The notes under the pieces are model-generated. The model was not told the DNA's origin, searched no databases, and saw nothing but the letters and a program-made list of their open reading frames with translations. The position numbers were made by a program, and so were the translations under genes. From NCBI RefSeq assembly GCF_030816295.1, contig NZ_JAUSXV010000001.1:1488001-1552000 (forward strand): a stretch of 64,000 nt of DNA, read 5' to 3'. Source of the stretch: Microbacterium natoriense (lineage in GTDB: Bacteria > Actinomycetota > Actinomycetes > Actinomycetales > Microbacteriaceae). Position 1 is the stretch's first letter. Every line of letters starts with the position of its first letter. Below, piece by piece: positions 32,967 to 41,708 of the stretch.

Positions 32967-35900
32967 ATGCCGACTCCCCGCCACGCCCTCGATATCGAGG
33001 CCTTCGACCGCCCGGCCCGCTCGCAGGCGCTGCTGGATGCCGTGCACTCGCGCGTGGTCATCGCCGATGGCGCGATGGGCACCATGCTTCAGCAGCACGA
33101 GCTCTCGATCGAAGGCGACTTCCAGGGGCTGGAGGGCTGCAATGAGATCCTCAACGTCACCCGCCCCGACGTGATCGGCGGCATCCACGACGCCTACTTC
33201 GCGACCGGCATCGACGCCGTCGAGACGAACACCTTCGGCGCGAACTGGTCGAACCTGTCGGACTACGGCATCGACGACCGGATCCACGAACTGGCCGAGA
33301 TCGGCGCCCGCATAGCCCGCGAGCGCGCGGAGGCCGCGGAGGCCGCAGACGGCCGCATGCGCTGGGTGCTCGGATCGATGGGACCCGGAACGAAGCTGCC
33401 GAGCCTCGGCCACACGACATACGACCACCTCAAGCAGACCTTCGCGCTGCAGGCGGAGGGACTCATCGACGGGGGAGCGGATGCGTTCCTCATCGAGACG
33501 AGTCAGGATCTGCTGCAGACGAAGGCGGCTGTGAACGGATGCCGGCAAGCCATCGTCGCGCGCGGCATCCGCCTGCCGATCTTCGTCGAGGTGACCGTCG
33601 AGACCACGGGGACCATGCTGATGGGCTCCGAGATCGGCGCCGCTCTCACCGCGCTGGAGCCGCTGGGCGTCGACGCGATCGGCCTGAACTGCGCCACCGG
33701 CCCCGCCGAGATGAGCGAGCACCTGCGGCACCTGTCGAAGCACTCCACCGTGCCGATCGCCTGCATGCCGAACGCCGGACTGCCCGTGCTCGGCGCGAAC
33801 GGCGCCCACTATCCGCTGACGCCTGCCGAGCTCGCCACCGCTCACGAGCAGTTCGTGCGCGAGTTCGGTCTGGGGCTGGTGGGCGGATGCTGCGGCACCA
33901 CGCCCGAGCACCTGGCGGCCGTCGTCGAGCGGCTGGAGCCGTACCGCACCCGCGATCTGCCCGCTCGGACGCCCGAGATCGAGTCGGGCGTGGCCTCTCT
34001 CTACCAGCACGTCGCCTTCGATCAGGACGCCTCGTATCTCGCGATCGGCGAGCGCACCAACGCGAACGGCTCGAAGGCGTTCCGTGAGGCGATGCTCGAT
34101 GAGCGCTGGGACGACTGCGTCGAGATCGCGCGCAACCAGATCCGCGTCGGGGCGCATCTGCTCGACGTATGCGTCGACTACGTCGGGCGAGACGGGGTCG
34201 CCGACATCCGCGAGGTGGTTTCGCGGTTCGCCTCGCAGTCCACCCTGCCGCTCGTGATCGACTCGACCGAGCCGCCGGTCATCCAGGCAGGTCTCGAGCT
34301 CATCGGCGGCCGACCCGTCGTGAACTCCGTCAACTACGAAGACGGCGACGGCCCCGACTCCCGGTTCGGCAGGATCATGCCGCTCGTCAAGGAGCACGGC
34401 ACGGCGGTCGTCGCGCTCACGATCGACGAGGACGGTCAGGCGCGCACCACGGAGGGCAAGGTCGCGATCGCCTCGCGGCTGATCGACTCGCTCGTCGGAG
34501 AGTGGGGCATGCGCGTCGAGGACATCATCGTCGACGCCTTGACCTTCCCGATCGCCACCGGCCAGGAGGAGACCCGCCGCGACGGCATCGAGACCATCGA
34601 AGCGATCCGGCAGATCACGCGGAAGTACCCCGGCGTCCACACCACCCTCGGAGTCTCGAACGTGTCGTTCGGGCTCAATCCGGCCGCCCGCATGGCGCTG
34701 AACTCGGTGTTCCTGCACGAAGCGTCGGAGGCCGGTCTCTCCAGCGGCATCATCGACGCCGCGAAGATCGTGCCCCTGGCATCCCTTCCCGAGGAGCAGC
34801 GCAAGGTCGCCCTGGATCTCGTCTGGGACCGCCGCGAGTACGATGCCGACGGCAACGTCACCTACGACCCGCTGTCGACCATGCTCGACCTGTTCGCCGG
34901 TGTCGACACCGCGGCCCTGCGCGACCAGCGCGCGGCGGAACTCGCGGCTCTCCCCGTCGGAGAGCGCCTCGAGCGCCGGATCATCGACGGCGAGGGCAAG
35001 GGACTCGAGGCCGACCTCGATCTCGCGCGTGCCGAGGGCAAGACCGCGCTCGGCATCATCAACGACCATCTGCTCGAGGGTATGAAGGTGGTCGGCGAAC
35101 GCTTCGGCGCCGGCGAGATGCAGCTGCCGTTCGTGCTGCAGTCTGCCGAGGTCATGAAGAACGCCGTCGCGCTGCTCGAGCCGCACATGGAGAAGTCGGA
35201 CGCCTCGGGCAAGGGCACGATGGTCATCGCCACGGTGCGCGGAGACGTGCACGACATCGGCAAGAACCTCGTCGACATCATCCTCACGAACAACGGCTAC
35301 AAGGTGATCAACCTCGGCATCAAGCAGCCGATCGCCGACATCATCGCGGCGGCCGAAGAGCACGACGCCGACGTGATCGGCATGTCGGGTCTGCTCGTGA
35401 AGTCGACGGTCGTGATGAAGGAGAACCTGCTCGAACTGCAGGCCAGAGGGCTTGCGAAGAAGTGGCCGGTGATCCTCGGCGGCGCGGCGCTCACCCGCGC
35501 CTACGTGGAGGACGACCTGGCAGGCATGTTCGACGGCGAGGTGCGATACGCGAAGGACGCCTTCGAGGGTCTCGCCCTGATGGAGCCGCTCGTACGGGTC
35601 GCCCGTGGGGAGGACCCGGCCGAAGTCGGTCTGCCGGCGCTCAAGAAGCGCATCCATGCTCGCGGCGCGCAGCTCACCCTGACGGAGCCGGAGGACCTGC
35701 CGGCCCGCTCCGACGTGGCATCCGACAACGAGGTTCCGGCCCCGCCGTTCTGGGGAACCCGCATCGTGCGCGGCATCGCGCTCGCCGACTACGCGGCGTA
35801 TCTCGACGAGCGAGCGACCTTCATGGGGCAGTGGGGACTCAAACCGGGCCGCGGCGAGGACGGCGCCTCGTACGAGCAGCTCGTCGAATCCGAGGGGCGC

Positions 35901-36611
35901 CCCCGGCTGCGCTACTGGCTCGATCGGATCCTCGGCGAGGGGATGCTGGATGCATCCGTCGCCTACGGGTACTTCCCCGTGGTGTCTGAGGGCGACGACG
36001 TCGTGGTCCTGCACCACGGCGACGACCCGACCGGCATCCTGGGCGTTCCGGGACTGCTGGCTCCGGACGGAGGATCCGGCCCTTCGACAGGCTCAGGGCC
36101 CCAGTTGGGTATGGACCGCCTGCGCTTCACGTTCCCGCGGCAGCGCCGCGACCGGCACCTCGACCTGGCCGACTTCGTCCGTTCGCGGGAATCGGGTCAG
36201 GTCGACGTGCTGCCCGTGCAGCTCGTCACCGCCGGAGCCGCGATCGACAAAGTCACCGCGAAGCTCTTCGCCGAGAACCGGTACCGCGACTACTACGAGC
36301 TCAACGGACTCGTCATGCAGCTCACCGAAGCGCTCGCCGAGTTCTGGCACGCCCGCATCCGCTCAGAGCTCGGGTTCTCGGCCGAAGACCCGAGCGACAC
36401 GGCCGGCCTCTTCAAGCTCGAGTACCGGGGTGCGCGCTTCTCGCTGGGCTACCCCGCGTGCCCCGACATGGAGGACCGCCGCAAGGTGGTCGAGCTGCTG
36501 CGACCGGAACGCATGGGGGTCGAGCTCAGCGACGAGCTGCAGCTGCACCCCGAGCAGTCGACGGACGCCTTCGTGTTCCACCACCCGGAGGCGAAGTACT
36601 TCTCGGTGTGA
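32967..36611 (+). CDS. metH: Cobalamin-dependent methionine synthase
   Basis: 1214 residues, full-length MetH. Modules in order: homocysteine barrel with zinc Cys (VGGCCGTTPEH, about 310-320), methyl-tetrahydrofolate barrel (about 350-620; AIGERTNANGSKAFRE), cobalamin module with the cobalt-ligating histidine in DVHDIGKN (about 760-767), and the C-terminal AdoMet reactivation domain (about 1050-1214; YRGARFSLGYPACPD). It methylates homocysteine using B12. A family B repeat inserts GPSTGSGPQ near residue 1038, just before the activation domain. Convergent with a probable vitamin importer. Confidence 0.96.
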   Translation: MPTPRHALDIEAFDRPARSQALLDAVHSRVVIADGAMGTMLQQHELSIEGDFQGLEGCNEILNVTRPDVIGGIHDAYFATGIDAVETNTFGANWSNLSDYGIDDRIHELAEIGARIARERAEAAEAADGRMRWVLGSMGPGTKLPSLGHTTYDHLKQTFALQAEGLIDGGADAFLIETSQDLLQTKAAVNGCRQAIVARGIRLPIFVEVTVETTGTMLMGSEIGAALTALEPLGVDAIGLNCATGPAEMSEHLRHLSKHSTVPIACMPNAGLPVLGANGAHYPLTPAELATAHEQFVREFGLGLVGGCCGTTPEHLAAVVERLEPYRTRDLPARTPEIESGVASLYQHVAFDQDASYLAIGERTNANGSKAFREAMLDERWDDCVEIARNQIRVGAHLLDVCVDYVGRDGVADIREVVSRFASQSTLPLVIDSTEPPVIQAGLELIGGRPVVNSVNYEDGDGPDSRFGRIMPLVKEHGTAVVALTIDEDGQARTTEGKVAIASRLIDSLVGEWGMRVEDIIVDALTFPIATGQEETRRDGIETIEAIRQITRKYPGVHTTLGVSNVSFGLNPAARMALNSVFLHEASEAGLSSGIIDAAKIVPLASLPEEQRKVALDLVWDRREYDADGNVTYDPLSTMLDLFAGVDTAALRDQRAAELAALPVGERLERRIIDGEGKGLEADLDLARAEGKTALGIINDHLLEGMKVVGERFGAGEMQLPFVLQSAEVMKNAVALLEPHMEKSDASGKGTMVIATVRGDVHDIGKNLVDIILTNNGYKVINLGIKQPIADIIAAAEEHDADVIGMSGLLVKSTVVMKENLLELQARGLAKKWPVILGGAALTRAYVEDDLAGMFDGEVRYAKDAFEGLALMEPLVRVARGEDPAEVGLPALKKRIHARGAQLTLTEPEDLPARSDVASDNEVPAPPFWGTRIVRGIALADYAAYLDERATFMGQWGLKPGRGEDGASYEQLVESEGRPRLRYWLDRILGEGMLDASVAYGYFPVVSEGDDVVVLHHGDDPTGILGVPGLLAPDGGSGPSTGSGPQLGMDRLRFTFPRQRRDRHLDLADFVRSRESGQVDVLPVQLVTAGAAIDKVTAKLFAENRYRDYYELNGLVMQLTEALAEFWHARIRSELGFSAEDPSDTAGLFKLEYRGARFSLGYPACPDMEDRRKVVELLRPERMGVELSDELQLHPEQSTDAFVFHHPEAKYFSV
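36080..36104 (+). repeat. Dispersed repeat family B copy 5, inside metH
   Basis: CCCTTCGACAGGCTCAGGG then CCCCAG, in frame as PSTGSGPQ in a linker. Confidence 0.8.
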
Positions 36612-36711
36612 GTTCGGGCCGGCGACGCTGCGAGTGCAGCCGGGCCGAAGTCGCAATTCAGCAGGGGAGCGGGCGTCAGGAAGTCGGCGAGGGTCTGACT
36701 CAGCAGCGGCG

Positions 36712-39666
36712 TCAGGAGTCGGAGACGTCGCGCGTGGATGGGGGCGCGGGCGCCCGCAGCGCAACCGGCTTCGCGCGGCGGAGTGCCGCGAGCACGGGAC
36801 GCCCGATCAGAACTACTCCGGCGATCGTCGTGATCGCGCGCAGCGTGTCCCATCCGGCGGTCGACGTGACGAGGGAGTAGAGCAGGAAGCTGCCGAGGTT
36901 CTCGACGAGAGGAGCGCCGGGCGCGTAGGAGATCGTGGTGCCCGAGCCGATCGCGAACGGCCAGAACCAGAGGTTGAGCAGCAGGCCGAAGAGATAGGAC
37001 GCGACGGCGCCGTAGGCGCAGAGCATGACGATCTCGCCCCAGCCCCGCACCCGACGGGGAAGGAGCCCGGCGCCGCCGCCCACCCACGCGCACGCGAACA
37101 TCTGGAACGGCGTCCACGGGCCGAAGCCTCCGAACACCGTGGACGACAGCAGGATCGTGGCGACGCCGAGCAGCATGCCGAACCGGGCGCCGAAGGCGCG
37201 GCCGGCGAGCACGAGCAGGATGAACACCGCCTCGACGCCTCCCACGCCGGTGCTCGCGATGCGCAGAGCAGTGCCGATCGCCGCGAGCACACCGAGGTAG
37301 GCGAGGGTGTGCGCGGAGCGCACGGTCTGATCGAGCGCCGCGATCGCGACGATCACGGCCACGGGCGCGAGTGCGAGGGCGACCCAGGGCACCGCAGCGG
37401 TCGCCTGCGAGGGTACGGCCACGGCGACGAAAGGCCATGTGAAGGCGGCGAGGGCTACGAGATTCGCCGCGAGGAGTGCGAGCCGCCCTCCGTGCCACCC
37501 GTTCGTCGAGCGAGGAGAAGCTCCTTCCGACCCGTTCGTCGAGCGAGCGGAGCGAGATGCTGCTTCCCCTCCGTTCGTTGAGCGAGCGAAGCGAGACGAA
37601 ACGCGTGAGTCTTCCGGAACATCAGCCGACTGCGCCCGCACGCTCGTCGAATCGGTTGCTCGCTCCACAGGCGACGGGAGATCGATGTGCGGGAGATGAT
37701 CGACCGACCGGTGAGGTTCGTCGGTCACCGCAGCCGGCACCACGCCATCGCTCATCGGCAGGATCCGTGCACCGAGACTGTGCGCGAAGTCGACATCGTG
37801 AGTCGCCACCAGTACCGCGGTGCCGGCATCGGCCGCCCGGCTCAGAGCCTCGCGCACCTGATCGCGGGCGCGCGCGTCGAGTCCTCGGGTGGGTTCGTCG
37901 ATCAGCAGGGCCTCGGGGGCACGCGCGAGCTGCAGAGCGATCGCCAGGCAGCGTCGTTCGCCGAGTGAGAGGTCGAGCGGATGCCGCGTCATCCGCTCGC
38001 GGAGCCCTCCGGTGTCGAGATCGAGGAATGCCGCGAACCTCTCGGCGGTCGCCGTCTGCGAGGAGATGTCGGCCCTGCGCGCCCTGCGGTCGGCCCGAGC
38101 GCACTCGGCTGCCACCGTGTCGCGGGTGAACAGATCGTCGGAGGCGTCGGGGACGAGCACCGGGCGCCCCGTGACCACGAGATCGCGCGGCGGCAGCGCG
38201 AGCGCCATCAGGAGAGAGGACTTCCCCGCGCCGTTGGGCCCGATCACCGCCGCGATCTCACCGCGGGCGAGCGAGAGAGTCGCGTCGGTCACAGCGATCG
38301 TGTCGTCGAGCGCGATGCGGACATGCGACGCCGAAAGGGCTGAAGGACTCGCGACCTCCGTTCGTCGAGCGGGGGAGCGCAGCGACGGAGCCGAAACGCG
38401 GTGAGAGTCGAGCGGAGGAAGCGCCGGTCGACTGAGGCGTTTCGTCTCGCTTTGCTCGCTCAACGACCCGGCCTCGATCGTCCACCACTCGTCGGCGACG
38501 TCCTCGAAGGCGGCTGCGCGATGCTCCGCGACCAGCACGCACACGCCGCCTTCGTGAGCCAGCGACTCCAGCGCCGCGACCACGCGCGCACGTGCATCGG
38601 CATCCAGGTCTGCGAGCGGTTCGTCGACCAGCAGCAGGATCGGACGCTCGACCACTGCGGCGGCGATCGCGACCATGGTCGCCTCCCCGGCCGACAGCGC
38701 GTGCACCGCTCGATCCCGCAGATGGGCGATGCCCAGACGCTCGGCGACCTCATCGACGCGAGCGGTCACGATCGTCGATGCCACTCCGCGCAGCTGCAGC
38801 GACAGTCCGATCTCGTCGCGGACCAGTTCGCTGCAGAACCCTTCGCGCGGGTTCTGCAGCACGACGCCGACGAGCCGGGAGGAATCGCGCGGCGGCGTCC
38901 GCCGGCGCGCGTGTCCCGCCACCTCGACGACGCCCGTCGACCAGCCGCCGTCGACGTGGTCGACGAGCCCGGCCAGACCGCGCAGCATCGTCGACTTGCC
39001 CGATCCGGTCGGTCCGGTGGCGACGGCGAGCACTCCCGTACCGAGGGAGAGCTGTGGCACGGACAGCACCGGCGCATCGCCGAACCCGAAGGCGGCATCG
39101 CGCACGGTCACGGGGGTCAGACATTCGCCGTCGACCGGTGCGCCGCCGAAGCCGCGCAGCTCCAACCCGTTCGCGACCGCCGCCGCGCGCTCGAGCGTGC
39201 GCTCGAGCACCGGGACCAGCATCCGCGGTCCCGCCTTCTCTCCCCGGAGGCGCTGCGCGGTGTGCACGGTGCGAACGGCCTGGCCGAGGCCCGGCAGGGT
39301 CGACCACGCCACCGCCAGCGCCCGGGCGATCCCGCGCAGCGGGCCGCGACGAGCGAGCAGGCCGAACGCCCGCGAGATGTCGAACAGGGCGTTCAGCAGT
39401 CCGCACAGCAGGATGACCGCGGCGATGGGCAGGGCCGAGAGTATGGCATCCCAGAGCCCGTCGATGGTGACGGGGCCGAGCAGCGTCACCCAGGAGAAGG
39501 GGGCGGGCAGCCGCACGGCGGCCAGCGGCAGCAGCACGACACCGCTGCCGTCGGCACCGTGGAACAGCACGCGGTAGACGACGCGGGCGACGACGAAGAT
39601 CGCCGCCAGCCCCGCCGCCGCGCGCAGCGGGCCGGGTCTCAGTCGGAGCCGGCCCGCTCTGGTCAC
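36712..39666 (-). CDS. ECF transporter with T, A1, A2 and S components in one polypeptide
   Basis: 984 residues covering a whole energy-coupling-factor importer. EcfT-like membrane part: 1-175, ending in GLELRGFGG (coupling-helix motif). A1: 185-400 with GPTGSGKST, LSAGEATM, LLLVDEP and AEHR. A2: 448-640 with GPNGAGKSS, LSLGERRC, LLIDEPTRGLD and ATHD; its Q-loop Gln is replaced (VPDASDDLF). S component: 728-965, six helices with GFGPWTPFQMFACAWVGGGAG, resembling CbrT-type corrinoid S proteins. Linkers 400-440 and 690-725 are translated dispersed repeats. GTG start overlaps the lipoprotein stop. Substrate B12-like by inference from metH and the lipoprotein. Confidence 0.85.
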   Translation of the reverse strand: MTRAGRLRLRPGPLRAAAGLAAIFVVARVVYRVLFHGADGSGVVLLPLAAVRLPAPFSWVTLLGPVTIDGLWDAILSALPIAAVILLCGLLNALFDISRAFGLLARRGPLRGIARALAVAWSTLPGLGQAVRTVHTAQRLRGEKAGPRMLVPVLERTLERAAAVANGLELRGFGGAPVDGECLTPVTVRDAAFGFGDAPVLSVPQLSLGTGVLAVATGPTGSGKSTMLRGLAGLVDHVDGGWSTGVVEVAGHARRRTPPRDSSRLVGVVLQNPREGFCSELVRDEIGLSLQLRGVASTIVTARVDEVAERLGIAHLRDRAVHALSAGEATMVAIAAAVVERPILLLVDEPLADLDADARARVVAALESLAHEGGVCVLVAEHRAAAFEDVADEWWTIEAGSLSEQSETKRLSRPALPPLDSHRVSAPSLRSPARRTEVASPSALSASHVRIALDDTIAVTDATLSLARGEIAAVIGPNGAGKSSLLMALALPPRDLVVTGRPVLVPDASDDLFTRDTVAAECARADRRARRADISSQTATAERFAAFLDLDTGGLRERMTRHPLDLSLGERRCLAIALQLARAPEALLIDEPTRGLDARARDQVREALSRAADAGTAVLVATHDVDFAHSLGARILPMSDGVVPAAVTDEPHRSVDHLPHIDLPSPVERATDSTSVRAQSADVPEDSRVSSRFARSTNGGEAASRSARSTNGSEGASPRSTNGWHGGRLALLAANLVALAAFTWPFVAVAVPSQATAAVPWVALALAPVAVIVAIAALDQTVRSAHTLAYLGVLAAIGTALRIASTGVGGVEAVFILLVLAGRAFGARFGMLLGVATILLSSTVFGGFGPWTPFQMFACAWVGGGAGLLPRRVRGWGEIVMLCAYGAVASYLFGLLLNLWFWPFAIGSGTTISYAPGAPLVENLGSFLLYSLVTSTAGWDTLRAITTIAGVVLIGRPVLAALRRAKPVALRAPAPPSTRDVSDS
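37498..37605 (-). repeat. Three family A repeats forming the A2-S linker
   Basis: Copies near 37498-37520, 37530-37559 and 37570-37605 each contain GTTCGT(C/T)GAGCGAG. On the coding strand they read FARSTNGG, SARSTNGS and SPRSTNGW. Confidence 0.8.
38358..38469 (-). repeat. Two facing family A repeats forming the A1-A2 linker
   Basis: 38358-38401 and 38434-38469 lie in opposite orientation. On the coding strand the second reads GSLSEQSETKRLS and the first HRVSAPSLRSPARRTE. Confidence 0.75.
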
Positions 39667-40202
39667 GACGTGGGAGCGGCGGGAGCGCCGTTGACGGTGA
39701 ACAGCAGCTCGACGCTGTCGCCGGGGTTCAGCTCGAGGGCGGAGAGTCCGGTCTGCGCGTAGTCCCATTCGCCATCGGCGGGCTTGACCCACAGGCCCCA
39801 GTAAGCGGCGGCCGGGGGCATGTCGGCGCAGGTCTCGTGATAGGCGGCGCCGTCGTCGCCGGTGAGCTCCGTATCCTCCGAGGGCACGCCGTTCACGCGG
39901 CAGATGACGTCGTCGGGGTAGGTCGTGGTGCCCACCGTGGTGAATCCGGCCTCGGTCACCGCATCCGTGCCGAGGATCGTCTCGTCGGTCTCGACGCACA
40001 CCGAGGCGGACGGGTCGTCGGAGATCTCCAGATCGCCGGTGTCGACGACGACGGTCACGCCGGCGCAGGCGCCGTCATCGGCGGCGGCGGCCGACGGCGT
40101 CGGAGTCGATGTCGGGGCGGTGGGAGAGCACGCGGTGAGGGACAGCGCGAGGACGGCTGCCGCGGACAGGGTGAGAGCGAGGTTTCGGGTCTTCGGGGTC
40201 AC
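39663..40202 (-). CDS. DUF4430-like lipoprotein, probable ligand-binding partner of the ECF transporter
   Basis: 179 residues from the GTG at 40202, with a lipobox LTAC (near Cys25) and a Ser/Thr/Pro/Ala-rich spacer. The mature part ends in a segment resembling DUF4430 (AAYWGLWVKPADGEWDY, then GLSALELNPGDSVELLF), a domain related to the C-terminal part of transcobalamin/intrinsic factor. Four cysteines (for example in GACAGV, ASVCVE, DVICRV and HETCAD) may form disulfides. The stop overlaps the ECF fusion start, so one operon. An earlier GTG at 40232 is possible. Confidence 0.72.
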   Translation of the reverse strand: MTPKTRNLALTLSAAAVLALSLTACSPTAPTSTPTPSAAAADDGACAGVTVVVDTGDLEISDDPSASVCVETDETILGTDAVTEAGFTTVGTTTYPDDVICRVNGVPSEDTELTGDDGAAYHETCADMPPAAAYWGLWVKPADGEWDYAQTGLSALELNPGDSVELLFTVNGAPAAPTS

Positions 40203-40270
40203 CGTTCTACAGTACGGAATCGGATGCCGCACCCCGTGCCTGTGTCGTCACAATCAGGCGGCGCTTCGCC

Positions 40271-41284
40271 TCACAGGAGACGCTTCTGCAGCTCGCCCAT
40301 CCGTGCCGTCATCCGGAACCCGAGGCGCGTGTTCACGGCGAGCATGTGGACGTTGCTCTCGGCGTTGAAGGTGTAGACGCGGGTGGTCCCGGGTGAGAGG
40401 CGCTGCAACAGCCGAAGATTCTCGAGCTTCACGCGCAGGCCCAGGCGCTGCCCGCGATCCTCACGCCGCACCAGCGTTCCCCATTGGTAGGCGTTGCCGT
40501 CGTCGAGCGACACGACGATCTGCGTGTAGGCGGCGATGTGGCCGTCGGCGGTGAGCGCCGCGGTGCCGAACGACGTGCGCCCCTGGCGCGCGACGAGCTG
40601 TTCGTCGGCCCGGAAGTCGGCGACATCGGCGGACGCCGCCTCGATGTCGAGGTCGCCGGTGGGGGCCTCGGTGTCGAGCATCGCGTCCAGCGCGGCCCAT
40701 TCGACGACGAGATCTTCGGGCACCGGCCCCGTCCAGCTGCGCACGGTGTATCCGGCCGTAGGAGCCTCCGCGAGGAGGGCGTCGATCGTGGCCTCCGGAA
40801 CCGGCAGATCCAGGCGGCTCTGCAGGTCGCCCAGAGCGATGTCGTACCCGTGGCGCCGGGCGAACTCGCGTCCGGGTTCGCCTGTGCCGTCGGCCGGGGC
40901 GGACGCCGGCCAGAAGATGTCGACCCGCAGGGTCGTGCGACCGGCAGCTGCGGCTTCGCGTTCGAGGTGCGCGAGGAGCGCCGATCCGACGCCGCGCCGA
41001 CGATGAGCTGCGGGCACGTTGATCCCGATCGCGGCGATGTGCACGTTGTCCTTGAGGGACAGGGCGAGGGATGCCGAGCCGACGACCTCGCCGCCCTCGC
41101 GCGCCGAGAAGGCGCGTCGATGCGTGGTGGCCGACGGCTGCTGCAACTCGGCGCGGCTCTCCTCGCGTGACCAGATCACGGCATTCTCGCCCATGTCGAC
41201 GCGCCGGGCTGCGGCGTAGGCATCCCACCAGGCGTCGACGGCGTCGTCGTCGAAGGGATCGACAGGGCTGATCTCGAAGGACAT
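40271..41284 (-). CDS. Double-GNAT acetyltransferase (mycothiol-synthase-like architecture)
   Basis: 337 residues with two GNAT domains. The first has the acetyl-CoA loop in NVPAAHRRRGVGSALLAHLE (about residues 95-114); the second has RREDRGQRLGLRVKLENL (about 270-290) and ESNVHMLAVNTRLGF. Two-domain layout recalls mycothiol synthase MshD, but similarity is only general. It ends 68 nt upstream of the lipoprotein gene and may share a transcript with the ECF operon. ATG at 41284 follows GGTGGTGA. Confidence 0.85.
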   Translation of the reverse strand: MSFEISPVDPFDDDAVDAWWDAYAAARRVDMGENAVIWSREESRAELQQPSATTHRRAFSAREGGEVVGSASLALSLKDNVHIAAIGINVPAAHRRRGVGSALLAHLEREAAAAGRTTLRVDIFWPASAPADGTGEPGREFARRHGYDIALGDLQSRLDLPVPEATIDALLAEAPTAGYTVRSWTGPVPEDLVVEWAALDAMLDTEAPTGDLDIEAASADVADFRADEQLVARQGRTSFGTAALTADGHIAAYTQIVVSLDDGNAYQWGTLVRREDRGQRLGLRVKLENLRLLQRLSPGTTRVYTFNAESNVHMLAVNTRLGFRMTARMGELQKRLL

Positions 41285-41337
41285 GTCACCACCGTACGTC
41301 GCGAACAGCGACCGCACCCCTCAATATCAATGTGTGC

Positions 41338-41367
41338 TTGACTATAGTGTGTGACGCACAGTAATGT
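41338..41367 (+). promoter_or_regulatory. Promoter TTGACT-18-TAATGT before the PadR gene
   Basis: The -35 TTGACT (41338-41343) and -10 TAATGT (41362-41367) end 7 nt before the ATG, implying a leaderless message. An alternative -10 TATAGT at 41343-41348 overlaps. AT-rich with partial TGTG/CACA symmetry that could bind PadR. Confidence 0.5.
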
Positions 41368-41374
41368 GATCGAC

Positions 41375-41707
41375 ATGAACGAGACGCTCGACACGCACCT
41401 GCAGGAGCTGCGCCGAGGCACGGTCGTGCTGGCGTGCCTGCAGCTGCTGCGCACACCCGGCTACGGGTACGGACTGCTCGAAGAGCTCGAGAACCGCGGC
41501 TTCGCCACGGACGCGAACACGCTCTACCCCCTGCTGCGCCGACTGGAGAAGCAGGAGCACCTCACCAGTGAGTGGAACACCGACGAGGCCCGGCCCCGCA
41601 AGTTCTACCGCACCTCGGATGCCGGCATCCGCCTCGCCGACACCCTCACCGTCGAATGGCGCTCGCTCACCGCGGCGATCACCGCCCTCACCGCAGAGGA
41701 GAACTGA
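41375..41707 (+). CDS. PadR-family transcriptional regulator
   Basis: 110 residues, a short PadR (s1 type): the winged helix VVLACLQLLRTPGYGYGLLE, NTLYPLLRRLEKQEHL and the RKFYRTSDAG wing. It normally represses an adjacent membrane-protein gene, here the one starting 2 nt after its stop. ATG at 41375 is preferred over a GTG at 41351, which overlaps the promoter. Confidence 0.93.
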   Translation: MNETLDTHLQELRRGTVVLACLQLLRTPGYGYGLLEELENRGFATDANTLYPLLRRLEKQEHLTSEWNTDEARPRKFYRTSDAGIRLADTLTVEWRSLTAAITALTAEEN

Positions 41708-41708
41708 C

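Noticed and set aside
32943..36017. 1024-codon open frame on the minus strand opposite metH
   Set aside because: A shadow frame; metH has all its domains on the plus strand.
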